DNA from: Paenibacillus sp. DMB5
GTDB lineage: Bacteria > Bacillota > Bacilli > Paenibacillales > Paenibacillaceae
Direction of reading: 5' to 3'
NCBI RefSeq assembly: GCF_001517085.1
Contig: NZ_LRAC01000129.1
Span: 1-64,000 of the forward strand
Length of the DNA: 64,000 bases
The notes beneath the pieces are model-generated. The model did not search any database, was not told where the DNA came from, and saw nothing but the letters and a program-made list of their open reading frames with translations. The position numbers and the translations under genes are program-made. Below are positions 53,075 to 61,879 of the stretch, in pieces (the stretch's first letter is position 1; each line of letters begins with the position of its first letter).

Positions 53075-54364
53075 CTACTCCTCCTTCCGCAGCCCGCCTG
53101 CCGGCAATTTAATCTGGAATCTGGCTCCTCCGAGCTCCGAGACTGGCTCAACAGTGATCTGCCCGGCGAATAAATCGACAATATCCTGCACATGCGACAG
53201 CCCGATTCCCGTAGCCGCCACGCCCTCCTGATCGAACTTGGTCGTAAAGCCCGGCTCGAACAGCAGCTCACGGTCACGTTCCTTAATGCCGCCGCCGCTG
53301 TCAGTCACAGTAAAGACGGTATAATCCCCTTCTTCATGCACATCCAGGTTGATGCTGCCTTTCCCTTTTATCACTTCAACCGCATTAGCTGTAAGATTAC
53401 CAAGCAAAGTCAACAGGGGAGTATAGCTGGCGGTAGTATAGTCAGTGGTCATATTCAGCGTGAACTGAATCTGTTTGCCCAGCATTTCTGCGTATTTGGC
53501 ATTGCTCTTCATCGTAAACTTCATGATGACAGACAGCGGGAGATCACCGGTCACCTCACGGTCCACCAGCTTCACCAGCCCCGCCAGAATGCGCTGCGAA
53601 TCCTTCTTCACTTCATGGATCTGCTGCGTAATATCGAGCACCTGCCGGCTGTACGGCTGCAGCGCTTCCTCCGCTTTAAGGCTGCGGTACAGGTCGTAGC
53701 TGCTTAACGTAACACGCTCCAGGGTACCGATTGATTTTTCGAGATAAAAGACCTCGCCATACAGCCCGGAGCTGAAGCTCAGCATCTGCTCCATCCGCCG
53801 GTTCTGCTCGCGCTGCTTAATCCGCAGCTGGCTGACGGAGATACTGCTGTATACCCCGGTTGTAAAATAGGTACGAATGACGGCGATTGCCATCAGAAAC
53901 GTCCATTCATTCAGCCTGAAGGAAGCCGAGTCCAGCACAATCAGCCGGGTGAGCAGCTCCATTTCGTTCGACAGAAGATCAATTACGGCGGCAGCCCCGC
54001 CCAATACGAGCGGATGAAACGTATCGATCCGGCTTTTGATCAGATTCATCAGCAAAGCAAATACCATATAATAGACCATGGCCGAGAAATGGATGGTCAG
54101 GCTCTCAATAGCCGAAGCTCCGCTGCTTCCTATAGCATCCATCCCGGTGCGGAACAGCAGGACCACTATTCCCGTGACAATCCCGGTCGTAATATAAGGC
54201 AGGCGCCTCATTAAAAGCAAAAACAGCAGAAACGCACTGCTGCCTAATGCAATCCGGAAAACATCGCCGTCAAACGGATTGATTTTGAATTCTCCGGCTA
54301 TCGCTGTACCAAAAGCTGCCATGAATATCTGTACAGCTCTGTTTTTGAGTATAGATTGTCCCAT
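53075..54364 (-). CDS. glnK: GlnK/YcbA-type sensor histidine kinase
   Basis: The ATG at 54364 follows AGGAG (429 residues). Five or six membrane segments occupy residues 1-190, then a coiled section (LRIKQREQNRRMEQMLSF) and a GHKL catalytic domain: N box LLGNLTANAVEVIKGKGSIN, G1 DSGGGIKERDRELLFEPGF and G2 GIGLSHV. There is no canonical DHp His motif visible in the usual place, as in other YcbA-type kinases. Its position directly behind an amino-acid ABC transporter operon suggests it senses glutamine or a similar amino acid. Confidence 0.85.
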   Translation of the reverse strand: MGQSILKNRAVQIFMAAFGTAIAGEFKINPFDGDVFRIALGSSAFLLFLLLMRRLPYITTGIVTGIVVLLFRTGMDAIGSSGASAIESLTIHFSAMVYYMVFALLMNLIKSRIDTFHPLVLGGAAAVIDLLSNEMELLTRLIVLDSASFRLNEWTFLMAIAVIRTYFTTGVYSSISVSQLRIKQREQNRRMEQMLSFSSGLYGEVFYLEKSIGTLERVTLSSYDLYRSLKAEEALQPYSRQVLDITQQIHEVKKDSQRILAGLVKLVDREVTGDLPLSVIMKFTMKSNAKYAEMLGKQIQFTLNMTTDYTTASYTPLLTLLGNLTANAVEVIKGKGSINLDVHEEGDYTVFTVTDSGGGIKERDRELLFEPGFTTKFDQEGVAATGIGLSHVQDIVDLFAGQITVEPVSELGGARFQIKLPAGGLRKEE

Positions 54365-54449
54365 CAACACTACTCCTGCTTATGATGTTGTCAACTATAC
54401 TACCATAACCTTGATTTCTTTTATATGCCTGACATGCTTTTTCCGGAAA

Positions 54450-55100
54450 TTATGCTGTTTTATGCTCCAGCCGTTTGGAAATCAGCGACAGCAGGTAATT
54501 GACAACGAAATACATCAGGGCCACCATGATCAGAATCGGAATGGTATAGCTCTCCTTCTGACCCATAACAATCTTCGCATTATGCATCAGCTCCGGCAGC
54601 GCGACGATCGTCGCCAGCGACGTATCCTTGAGCAGTGAGATGAACTGGCTGACCAGCGGCGGCACCATATGCCGCAGCCCCTGCGGAAGCACGATATGCC
54701 ACAGGGTCTGGAAGCTGCTGAGACCGGACGAGCGTGCGGCTTCAATCTGGCCTTTATCAACTGCGTTCAATCCCCCGCGCACAATCTCGGCAATCATTGC
54801 AGCTTCGAAGACTGTAAGGGCGGCGATCGCGGCGGCGGTCAGCCCCATTTTGATTCCTACCTCCGGCAGCGCGAAGCGCACGAAGAATATGATCAGCAGC
54901 AGCGGCAGGTTACGGATCAGCTCCACCAGAAAGAACATGACCGGTGAGAGCACCGGAACCTCCGCATAGCGGATCACACCGACAACTACGCCGATGACAA
55001 AGCTCAGAATAATCGACACAAACGCCACAATCAGCGTGATATACAGGCCGTCCATCAAAAAGCCTAAATTAGCGGGCGAAAATGCACCGGCAAAATCCAT
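54450..55100 (-). CDS. glnP: Glutamine-type ABC transporter permease
   Basis: This encodes 216 residues with five membrane helices. The EAA loop is EAARSSGLSSFQTLWHIVLP (about residues 120-139), typical of HisM/GlnP-type permeases for polar amino acids. It lies 27 bp downstream of the sister permease. The pair would form a heterodimer in the membrane with two GlnQ subunits. Whether the substrate is Gln, Glu, Asp or another polar amino acid cannot be read from sequence. Confidence 0.9.
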   Translation of the reverse strand: MDFAGAFSPANLGFLMDGLYITLIVAFVSIILSFVIGVVVGVIRYAEVPVLSPVMFFLVELIRNLPLLLIIFFVRFALPEVGIKMGLTAAAIAALTVFEAAMIAEIVRGGLNAVDKGQIEAARSSGLSSFQTLWHIVLPQGLRHMVPPLVSQFISLLKDTSLATIVALPELMHNAKIVMGQKESYTIPILIMVALMYFVVNYLLSLISKRLEHKTA

Positions 55101-55126
55101 ACTATCCCTCCTCAGGTGCTTTCGTT

Positions 55127-55777
55127 CTAGTACTTACGCTGTAATCTGCGCTCCCATACCCGTACGCCATAGCTCAGCGGCACAGTGAGCACCAGATAGA
55201 ATACCGCTACAAAAATATAAGTATCGAACGTGCGGTACGTCTCCGTGGAAATGCTGTCCGCGAAGTACATCAGGTCAAATCCGGCGACAATTGTCAGCAC
55301 AGACGAGTTTTTAATCAGGTTAATGAACTGGTTGCCCAGCGGCGGTATGACCAGCTTGATGGCCTGGGGCAAAATCACATTCGTCATTGTCTGGATATAG
55401 CTCAGACCGGAAGAACGTGCCGCCTCCATCTGGCCCTTGGGGACAGCCATAATTCCGGCACGGATGGCTTCGGCAATGAAAGCCGAGGTGTATACCGCGA
55501 GCCCGATCGTCCCTGCCGTGAAGCCGTCGAGTGTAAAGCCGAGTGCCGATGGCCCATAATAGAACACGTACACTACGAGCAGCAGCGGAATATTGCGCAC
55601 AAACTCAACATAACCTGTTCCGAACCAGCGCAGCCCCTTGACCGGGGTGATGCGGAAGACGGCGATAATCGCGCCCAGCACAAAGCTGCCGATCAACGCC
55701 AGCACACTGGACAGCACAGTTCCCCAGAAGCCCTCCAGATACAGGCTGAAATAATCCGTTAATATCGAAAAATCCAT
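55127..55777 (-). CDS. glnM: Glutamine-type ABC transporter permease
   Basis: This encodes 216 residues from the ATG at 55777 behind AGGTGA, matching the length of the partner; a GTG three codons earlier is possible. The EAA loop EAARSSGLSYIQTMTNVILP matches the family. It has several membrane helices. It follows the binding protein gene after 150 bp, which may be a processing or attenuation region, as the soluble protein is usually needed in excess. Confidence 0.9.
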   Translation of the reverse strand: MDFSILTDYFSLYLEGFWGTVLSSVLALIGSFVLGAIIAVFRITPVKGLRWFGTGYVEFVRNIPLLLVVYVFYYGPSALGFTLDGFTAGTIGLAVYTSAFIAEAIRAGIMAVPKGQMEAARSSGLSYIQTMTNVILPQAIKLVIPPLGNQFINLIKNSSVLTIVAGFDLMYFADSISTETYRTFDTYIFVAVFYLVLTVPLSYGVRVWERRLQRKY

Positions 55778-55930
55778 CACTCTCACCTACCCTTGCCTGC
55801 AAAATAATAGTTAGTGCTTATCCGTTCCGTACCTGATGCCTCTCCCTTTTTACAAGAAGAAACGGCAGAGCCGTCCTTGTTCAGGCCGGGTACCGTTTCG
55901 CTGATTGCTATAGGCAGAACGCTGTCAGAC

Positions 55931-56785
55931 TTATTTCGCCGGAGCTTTACCGATCCACTTCGTATAAATGGCATCATATTCGCCGTTAGTCTTCAGTTCA
56001 GCCAATGTATCATTAATGGCCTGAACAACATCGGTGTTTCCTTTTTGTACGGCAATGCCGTATGGTTCATCGGTGAACGGCTCGCCTACAACCTCGTAGC
56101 CTTCATCCTGGGCTGCCATTCCGTAGAGGATCGCATCATCCGTAGTCAGCGCATCCCCCTGGCCTGCTTTCAGGGCTGCGAATGCATCCTGGTAGTTATC
56201 GAATTCCAGCACCGTTACGCCCGGAACCTTTTCTTTGATGTTCTTGATCGAAGTGGCGCCCTTGGAGCCGAGAATCTTCGTATCCTTCGTTACACTTTCA
56301 AGTCCGGTGATCGGGCTGCCCTTTTTGACCAGGAGGGACTGGCCGGCCTGGAAGTATACGTCGGAGAAGTCCACTTCCTTCTTGCGCTCTTCTGTGATGG
56401 TCATGGTGGCAACAACCATATCAATCTCGCCGTTGTTCAGCATCGGAATGCGCGTCTTGGACGTTACTTCCTTCAGCTCAATCGCATTTTCATCACCCAG
56501 GATATGCTTGGCAATCGCTTTGGAAATATCGATATCGAAGCCTTCCACATTGCCGGAAGCAGGGTCTTTAAGCCCGAACAGCCGGGTATCGTACTTCACA
56601 CCGACCAGCAGCTTGCCGCGTTCCTTGATTTTGGCGATTGCTGCCGATTCTGTGGATCCCCCAGCAGCATTGCCGCCCGATGCAGCGGAATTTCCGGCGT
56701 TGTTGTTATTGCCGCAGCCGGCAATAACGAATAGTGCAGCAACCAGCAGCAGGCTTACCCATTTGATGCTCTTGATCTTGATCAT
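55931..56785 (-). CDS. glnH: Amino-acid ABC transporter substrate-binding lipoprotein
   Basis: This encodes 284 residues. The lipobox is FVIAGC (residues 20-25), followed by an Asn/Gly/Ala linker. The body matches SBP_bac_3: GKLLVGVKYDTRLFGLKDPA, VEGFDIDISKAIAKHILGDE, GEIDMVVATMTITEERKKEV and AALKAGQGDALTTDDAILY. It binds a polar amino acid, probably glutamine, on the outer face of the membrane and delivers it to the permeases. It sits between the ATPase and permease genes. Confidence 0.9.
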   Translation of the reverse strand: MIKIKSIKWVSLLLVAALFVIAGCGNNNNAGNSAASGGNAAGGSTESAAIAKIKERGKLLVGVKYDTRLFGLKDPASGNVEGFDIDISKAIAKHILGDENAIELKEVTSKTRIPMLNNGEIDMVVATMTITEERKKEVDFSDVYFQAGQSLLVKKGSPITGLESVTKDTKILGSKGATSIKNIKEKVPGVTVLEFDNYQDAFAALKAGQGDALTTDDAILYGMAAQDEGYEVVGEPFTDEPYGIAVQKGNTDVVQAINDTLAELKTNGEYDAIYTKWIGKAPAK

Positions 56786-56816
56786 TTCTCTTCCTCCCCG
56801 TAATCTGTATATTTGG

Positions 56817-57545
56817 TTAATGGCTTAACACACGGCTGAGAAACGTACGTGTCCGTTCTTCCTTGGGACTGGCGAAGAATTCCGCGGGTGCCGCTTCCTC
56901 CACAATCTGCCCCTGATCCATAAAGATCACCCGGTCAGCAACCTCTTTGGCAAAGCCCATCTCATGTGTCACGACCACCATCGTCATTCCCTCGCGGGCC
57001 AGCGTACGCATAACATCCAGCACCTCGCCGACCATTTCCGGATCAAGCGCCGAGGTCGGCTCATCGAACAGCATAATCTTCGGCTTCATTGCCAGCCCCC
57101 GGGCAATAGCGACACGCTGCTGCTGTCCGCCGGACAGCTGGGACGGATACGATTGTGCCTTATCGGCAATCCCGACCTTCTCCAGATAATACATGGCCGT
57201 TTTCTCAGCTTCAGCCTTGGATTGGCCAAGTACTTTTATTGGTGCCAGGGTAATGTTGTCGATGACCTTTTTGTGCGGATACAGATTGAAATGCTGGAAC
57301 ACCATCCCGATCTCCTTGCGCAGCTTGTTAATATCCGTCTTGCGCTCATTTACCGTTATTCCGTCAACAGTCAGCCCGCCGCTGGTAATCGTCTCCAGCC
57401 GGTTGATGCAGCGCAGCATCGTGCTTTTACCGGACCCGGAAGGGCCGACTACAACGACTACTTCCCCCTCACTAACATGCAGGTCAATATTCTTCAGCAC
57501 ATGGAAATGCCCGTAATGCTTCTCTACCTGATGAAAATCAATCAA
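56817..57545 (-). CDS. glnQ: Amino-acid ABC transporter ATPase
   Basis: This encodes 242 residues with Walker A GPSGSGKST (residues about 34-42), Q-loop VFQHFNLYPHK, signature LSGGQQQRVAIARGLAMKPK, Walker B IMLFDEPTSALDPEM and H-loop VVTHEMGFAKEV, all intact. It is the first gene of the operon glnQ-glnH-permease-permease. A GlnR/TnrA-like sequence lies 128 bp upstream of its start. Confidence 0.95.
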   Translation of the reverse strand: MIDFHQVEKHYGHFHVLKNIDLHVSEGEVVVVVGPSGSGKSTMLRCINRLETITSGGLTVDGITVNERKTDINKLRKEIGMVFQHFNLYPHKKVIDNITLAPIKVLGQSKAEAEKTAMYYLEKVGIADKAQSYPSQLSGGQQQRVAIARGLAMKPKIMLFDEPTSALDPEMVGEVLDVMRTLAREGMTMVVVTHEMGFAKEVADRVIFMDQGQIVEEAAPAEFFASPKEERTRTFLSRVLSH

Positions 57546-57672
57546 CGACAGTCCTCCTTTTCAAGCTTCTATAGTTACAAGATTCTGCAAGCCGCTCTTT
57601 GTCAGCTATGGTAACACTTAAAACACACCTTACTGCGAAGACTACTGAATCCTACATTATCCTACGATTTAC

Positions 57673-57689
57673 TGTAAAATTTCATGTCA
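57673..57689. promoter_or_regulatory. Candidate GlnR/TnrA-type box
   Basis: TGTAA-N7-TGTCA differs at one key base from the consensus TGTNA-N7-TNACA known from Bacillus nitrogen control. It lies 128 bp upstream of the glnQ start codon, a reasonable distance. Nitrogen control of an amino-acid transporter would make sense. Confidence 0.35.
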
Positions 57690-57793
57690 TTTTCTTTTCT
57701 GAAAGTGAGATATTTCATTTTCTTTTTGCCCCAATTAATGTTTTTTATCGAAATGGTGTGACTTTTTGTGACCTTTTCTCTTGTAAAGCGAAA

Positions 57794-57813
57794 AAGACAC
57801 CTCACGGTGTCTT
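57794..57813 (-). terminator. Intrinsic terminator (leader or second terminator)
   Basis: AAGACACC and GGTGTCTT form a stem with a CTCAC loop; five further As on the left give a T-run for minus-strand RNA. It lies about 250 bp before the glnQ start and after the pit terminator. Confidence 0.7.
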
Positions 57814-57854
57814 CTCCCTTGCTTCCCATTTATCAAAAATCTGTATAACAAAAA

Positions 57855-57892
57855 AAGATGTCAGCAGCCGTTCGTGGCCTCCATGACATCTT
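57855..57892 (-). terminator. Terminator of the phosphate-transport operon
   Basis: AAGATGTCA pairs with TGACATCTT, with an inner dyad and an A-run on the left. It is 15 bp beyond the stop of the Pit gene. Confidence 0.75.
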
Positions 57893-57906
57893 AAGTACCG
57901 TTCTTT

Positions 57907-58896
57907 TTAGAAGAAAATTTTGCAGATAACTCCGGCCAGCACTGCGCTGATCGGGATGGTAATAAACCAGGTAACGATGATCCGTCCGGCAACTCCCCAT
58001 TTAACGGCAGAGAAACGTTTGGCCGAACCTACGCCGAGAATTGCCGAGGTAATGGCATGCGTCGAACTTACCGGCAAATGCAGCATAGTGGCTGTGAAAA
58101 TAACGGAGGCGGCAGACATGTCCGCAGCGAAGCCGTTAATCGGCTCGATTTTGAAAATCTTCGTCCCCATCGTCTTGATAATCTTCCAGCCGCCGATTGA
58201 GGTTCCAAGAGCCATCGAGGTTGCAGCTGCAATTTTTACCCACAGCGGCACTTCCATTGTATCCAGACGTCCCGAGGTAACCAGCGCAAACGTTATAATC
58301 CCCATGGCTTTCTGGGCATCATTCGTACCGTGTGTAAAGGATTGGAGTGCAGCCGTAATGACCTGCATTGAGCGGAAGCCTTTGTTGACGGTATGCGGGC
58401 TGCGCTTGGCAAATATCCATTTAAGAATTGTCATTACAATATAACCGATCACAAATGCAATCAGCGGGGAGAAAATAAGCCCCTCTACAATCTCAATGAA
58501 GCCGTTCCATTTAATATGATCCGAGCCGGCTCCGACATATACCGCACCGGCCAAAGCGCCGATCAGGGCATGGGAGGAGGAGGACGGAATCCCGAACCAC
58601 CAGGTGACCAGATTCCAGATAATGGCCGCGATCAGGGTCGCAGCTACAATATCTATCCCGTTATCCAGCAGGGTCGGATCGGTAATGCTTCCGCCGATCT
58701 TTTTGGCTACTCCTGTAAACATCAGCGCCCCGACAAAGTTCATGAGTGCTGCAAGGATGATAGCGGTACGCGGTTTAAGCGCGCGGGTCGAGACGGAAGT
58801 GGCGATTGCGTTCGCTGTATCATGGAAGCCGTTGATAAAGTCAAAGGCCAGTGCAAGAAAGATAACAAAACCCAGCATGAATAATGATGTTTCCAT
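57907..58896 (-). CDS. pit: PiT-family inorganic phosphate transporter
   Basis: This encodes 329 residues with about ten membrane helices. The two PiT signatures are present: DFINGFHDTANAIATSVSTR (start) and QSFTHGTNDAQKAMGIITFA (second half). It is predicted to move phosphate (or metal-phosphate) with H+ or Na+. It is translated 13 bp after the DUF47 protein, a pairing typical of low-affinity phosphate uptake in Bacilli. The start is the ATG of METSLFMLGFVIFL. Confidence 0.95.
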   Translation of the reverse strand: METSLFMLGFVIFLALAFDFINGFHDTANAIATSVSTRALKPRTAIILAALMNFVGALMFTGVAKKIGGSITDPTLLDNGIDIVAATLIAAIIWNLVTWWFGIPSSSSHALIGALAGAVYVGAGSDHIKWNGFIEIVEGLIFSPLIAFVIGYIVMTILKWIFAKRSPHTVNKGFRSMQVITAALQSFTHGTNDAQKAMGIITFALVTSGRLDTMEVPLWVKIAAATSMALGTSIGGWKIIKTMGTKIFKIEPINGFAADMSAASVIFTATMLHLPVSSTHAITSAILGVGSAKRFSAVKWGVAGRIIVTWFITIPISAVLAGVICKIFF

Positions 58897-58909
58897 ATCC
58901 TAGAGCCCC

Positions 58910-59527
58910 TTATGAGTTGCGCATGATGATCGATTCCAGCATGTTGGCTACGTCCTCGCATTTATCCGTAGTCGTCTCCAGCCGCTCATAGAGCTCTTTG
59001 CGCTTGATCAGCTCGATAGGGTCCTTGACCGTTTCAAAAAGATGTTTGGTGCAGATCCGCAGTACTTCATCACCCTGGTTCTCCAGGTCGTTCAGGCGGA
59101 TGGTATATTCGCGGATCGCCAGCAGCTTCTTCTGGGAAAGCAAATGAACCGCTTTTTGAATCTCATAGGCAGACTGGCGGAGAATTTCGGCAAACTGCAC
59201 GATATATTCATCAGCATCCAGCAGGTTGTACATATAGAAACGTGAAGCAGAAGCCTCCAGACCGTCCATTACATCATCCATGCTGGTGATCAAATCCATA
59301 ATATCGTCACGCTCAAGCGGAGTGATGAACGTCTTGTTCAGCTCCTTGATGACAGTGTGCGTGTAGGAGTCGCACTGGGATTCGTATTTCTTCATCACCG
59401 AAGCAAACGTATCGATATTTTCCCGGAGACTGCTGATGTTCTGAGCGAAGTAATCAGCTGACTGAACGATCGTATCCGCCATATTTTCCAATGTCTCAAA
59501 GAAAATATCCTTCTTTTTCAACTTCAT
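58910..59527 (-). CDS. DUF47 (PhoU-like) phosphate transport regulator
   Basis: This encodes 205 residues, all-helical: KKKDIFFETLENMADTIVQS, AQNISSLRENIDTFASVMKK, LEASASRFYMYNLLDADEYI and NQGDEVLRICTKHLFE-type helices, as in the DUF47/PhoU-like family. Such proteins control the Pit permease and bind metal clusters. It is the first gene of the operon with pit. The start is the ATG at 59527. Confidence 0.9.
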   Translation of the reverse strand: MKLKKKDIFFETLENMADTIVQSADYFAQNISSLRENIDTFASVMKKYESQCDSYTHTVIKELNKTFITPLERDDIMDLITSMDDVMDGLEASASRFYMYNLLDADEYIVQFAEILRQSAYEIQKAVHLLSQKKLLAIREYTIRLNDLENQGDEVLRICTKHLFETVKDPIELIKRKELYERLETTTDKCEDVANMLESIIMRNS

Positions 59528-59733
59528 TTCCCTTAAACCCCTTTACATAAAATTGCCGTGAGAGTCCGGAATGCCATCCAAAATGTAAGCAGCATGAAAA
59601 TGGATGACAACCCTTGTTATCTTATCATATCCGAACTGGGGATAGAAGAAAAAAAGCGAACTTTTTTACGCTATATTAACATTTTCCTCGAACTTAGATG
59701 ACATTTCCTTGAACCGTCATTTTTCGTTCACAT

Positions 59734-60834
59734 TCATTCCGGAGTTGCTGATGCCGTATATTCTACATGACTTGCAAAAGACGGGCTGTTCGGCACGATC
59801 AGGACATGGGTGATTCCCGGATACATCAAGGCTTCGGTTCCATCGGTTTTCACAAAACGGATCATATCGTCCGGCTTCCGCGCCCACTTACCTGAAATGA
59901 CGGTTCCGCGCTGAAACAGCAGCGCCTCTCCGCCCAGCTCAACATCAATCTGCAGCCGGCCGGCATCGTCCAATACTTTATGGTCTGCCCCAATTACCAT
60001 AATATTAGCCGCTTCCACCGGATTATTATTGTTCAGATCCAGATGCGCCTTACCGTTGACCAGGCGCGCGTAGGTCCGGCGCTCTGTGTCGTATTTATAC
60101 CCTACCGTATAGCTCTGAAGCAGATAATGGATCTTCAGCTCTGCTGCAGCCGTCCCCTCCGTCGGCAGATAGTCCGGATCAGTGAATACATAGGAAGGAA
60201 CCTCTATGCTGTCCGAATATCCCAGCTTCTCCGCCCCTTCCAGGAGCTTAGCTGTATTGCTGTACAGATTGTGCGGTGCCTTGCGCTCCTTGTCACGCCA
60301 GAAATAAGCGCCGGCGTTACCGATCTCGTCCATATCCGCCTTCTTCTGCCGCTGGAGAATCGCATACGCCGCGGGACTGCCTCCGGCATGCACCGTTACT
60401 GCGCCGTAGCTCTCGCCGAGATCGATCAGATACGGGCGGATGCTGCGGACCGGGCCGATTTTGACTACGCCGGTGTGGCTCTGAAAAATCCCGATCAGCC
60501 GAGTAATCCCGCCCTCCGCGAGCACCTCATAGAGGACATCCGCTTCACTGATGCCCGACTGCGGCCGGGCGGCCGGCGCGTTGTTGATCATCACCGCGAG
60601 CGGCCGCGTCAGGCTGCCTTCCTGCACCGGCAGCCCGGTTAATCCGGACAGCTGACGCACCGGGGGAGCCGTAGTCGGCGAAGGCTCAGGCTGTTCACTT
60701 GCCTGCGGCGACACCGTCGCCACTGCCGTCGGTGCCGCCTCCGGCGCTGCATTTCCGCCTCCGCAGGCGGAGAGCAGCATGGAAGCAAGCGTAAGCCCGG
60801 TGAGTAGCCGGGTTGAGTTGCGGTTTATTTTCAT
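59734..60834 (-). CDS. DUF3048 lipoprotein (YerB-like)
   Basis: The ATG at 60834 is preceded by AGGAGG (366 residues). The lipobox is LLSAC (residues about 17-21), then a Pro/Ala/Thr-rich linker, then the DUF3048 domain (PLAVMINNAPAARPQSGISE, LYEVLAEGGITRLIGIFQSH, GPVRSIRPYLIDLGESYGAV) and its C-terminal companion domain (IMVIGADHKVLDDAGRLQID). B. subtilis YerB is the model; its activity is unknown, with cell-envelope localisation. Confidence 0.9.
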   Translation of the reverse strand: MKINRNSTRLLTGLTLASMLLSACGGGNAAPEAAPTAVATVSPQASEQPEPSPTTAPPVRQLSGLTGLPVQEGSLTRPLAVMINNAPAARPQSGISEADVLYEVLAEGGITRLIGIFQSHTGVVKIGPVRSIRPYLIDLGESYGAVTVHAGGSPAAYAILQRQKKADMDEIGNAGAYFWRDKERKAPHNLYSNTAKLLEGAEKLGYSDSIEVPSYVFTDPDYLPTEGTAAAELKIHYLLQSYTVGYKYDTERRTYARLVNGKAHLDLNNNNPVEAANIMVIGADHKVLDDAGRLQIDVELGGEALLFQRGTVISGKWARKPDDMIRFVKTDGTEALMYPGITHVLIVPNSPSFASHVEYTASATPE

Positions 60835-60977
60835 ATACTTCTTACCTCCTAAGGTTTGGGCTGCATTTTTCAAACTTATACTGGATAATTATAGGGAGAT
60901 GGGCGGAGGGTAATTTTGGATATCTTCTTCCATTTAAGCACAGCCCGTCCCCTTTGTCTTGAAGGAGACACAAAAAA

Positions 60978-61005
60978 GGATACAGCCTCTATATCGGCTG
61001 TATCC
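60978..61005 (-). terminator. Intrinsic terminator
   Basis: GGATACAGCC pairs perfectly with GGCTGTATCC across TCTATATC, with an A-run to the left. It lies 20 bp after the dioxygenase gene. Confidence 0.85.
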
Positions 61006-61025
61006 TAAGCTAATTTTATTTAACA

Positions 61026-61801
61026 TTAATCAACCATCCAGCAATTCAGGCTTAAGGTTCCGTACTGATAGGCCTGAATCATCAGCTGCGCCTGCCTGCC
61101 GGTATCAGCCGTCCCCATAATATAGAACAGCGGGACGAAATGCTCCTTGCCATAGGACGGAACGGCGGCCCGCACATGCGGCGCCTTCTTCTCATAGGCG
61201 AACAGTGAAGGCAGATCCCAACTCTGCAGCCCTTCAGCCAGCCAGGCGTCAAACTCCAGTGCCCACGGCTCAGGCTGGTCATCCTCCTTTAGCATCCGCA
61301 GATTATGGACGAGTCGCCGCTGCCCAGCAGCAGAATCCCTTCCTCGCGCAGCGGAGCAAGCATTTGTCCGATCTTATATTGCTCCTTGGGTGAACGCAGA
61401 GAATCAACGGATAAGGCCACAACCGGAATATCGGCCTGCGGGAACATTTTGCTGAGGATGACCCATACGCCATGGTCGAGCCCCCGGCCCAGAACCGGCT
61501 GGTGCGGAAGATTCCCTTTACTGAAAAGCTCAGCAATCCGGCTGCTTAGTGCAGGATCACCAGGTGCCGGATAGGCCAGCGAATACATCTCTTCCGGAAA
61601 TCCATAGAAATCATGCTGCGCTTCATGCTGTGCATCTACTGTAATCAGTTGTTCGGGACTATCCCAATGTGCAGAGAAAACTACGATGCCCCGGGGCTTC
61701 CCCAGATCCTGGCCAAGGCGCTCCAGAAAACGGGTGTATTCGTTATCCTCCAGTGCAAGGAGCGGTGAGCCGTGCGCAATGAAAAATGCCGGTAATTTCA
61801 T
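61026..61801 (-). pseudogene. LigB/DODA-type extradiol dioxygenase, frameshifted
   Basis: The first part (from 61801) reads KLPAFFIAHGSPLLALEDNE, then IVVFSAHWDSPEQLITVDAQ, LSVDSLRSPKEQYKIGQML and LLLGSGDSS. The second part, in another frame, goes on as HNLRMLKEDDQPEPWALEFD and KEHFVPLFYIMGTADTGR. These are the class III extradiol dioxygenase metal ligands (HGSP, AHWDSP, HNLR) and the family's C-terminal HFVPL. One base (C, plus strand) appears lost near 61310. The restored protein is about 258 residues. Sequence error is likely; a true mutation would inactivate it. Confidence 0.85.
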
Positions 61802-61879
61802 AGGAGCCTACCTCCATAACCCAGTATATGGTCTGCCCCTTTATTCTACCGCTAATTGGCGCGGAATGCGAACAGCATA

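Larger units (their letters stand above)
57546..57906. other. Upstream region of the gln-type operon
   Basis: This holds the GlnR/TnrA-like site (57673), an AT-rich block, and two terminator-like hairpins (57794, 57855) that face the minus strand. The second terminates the phosphate-transport operon; the first is either a second terminator or an attenuator in the leader of glnQ. Confidence 0.5.
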
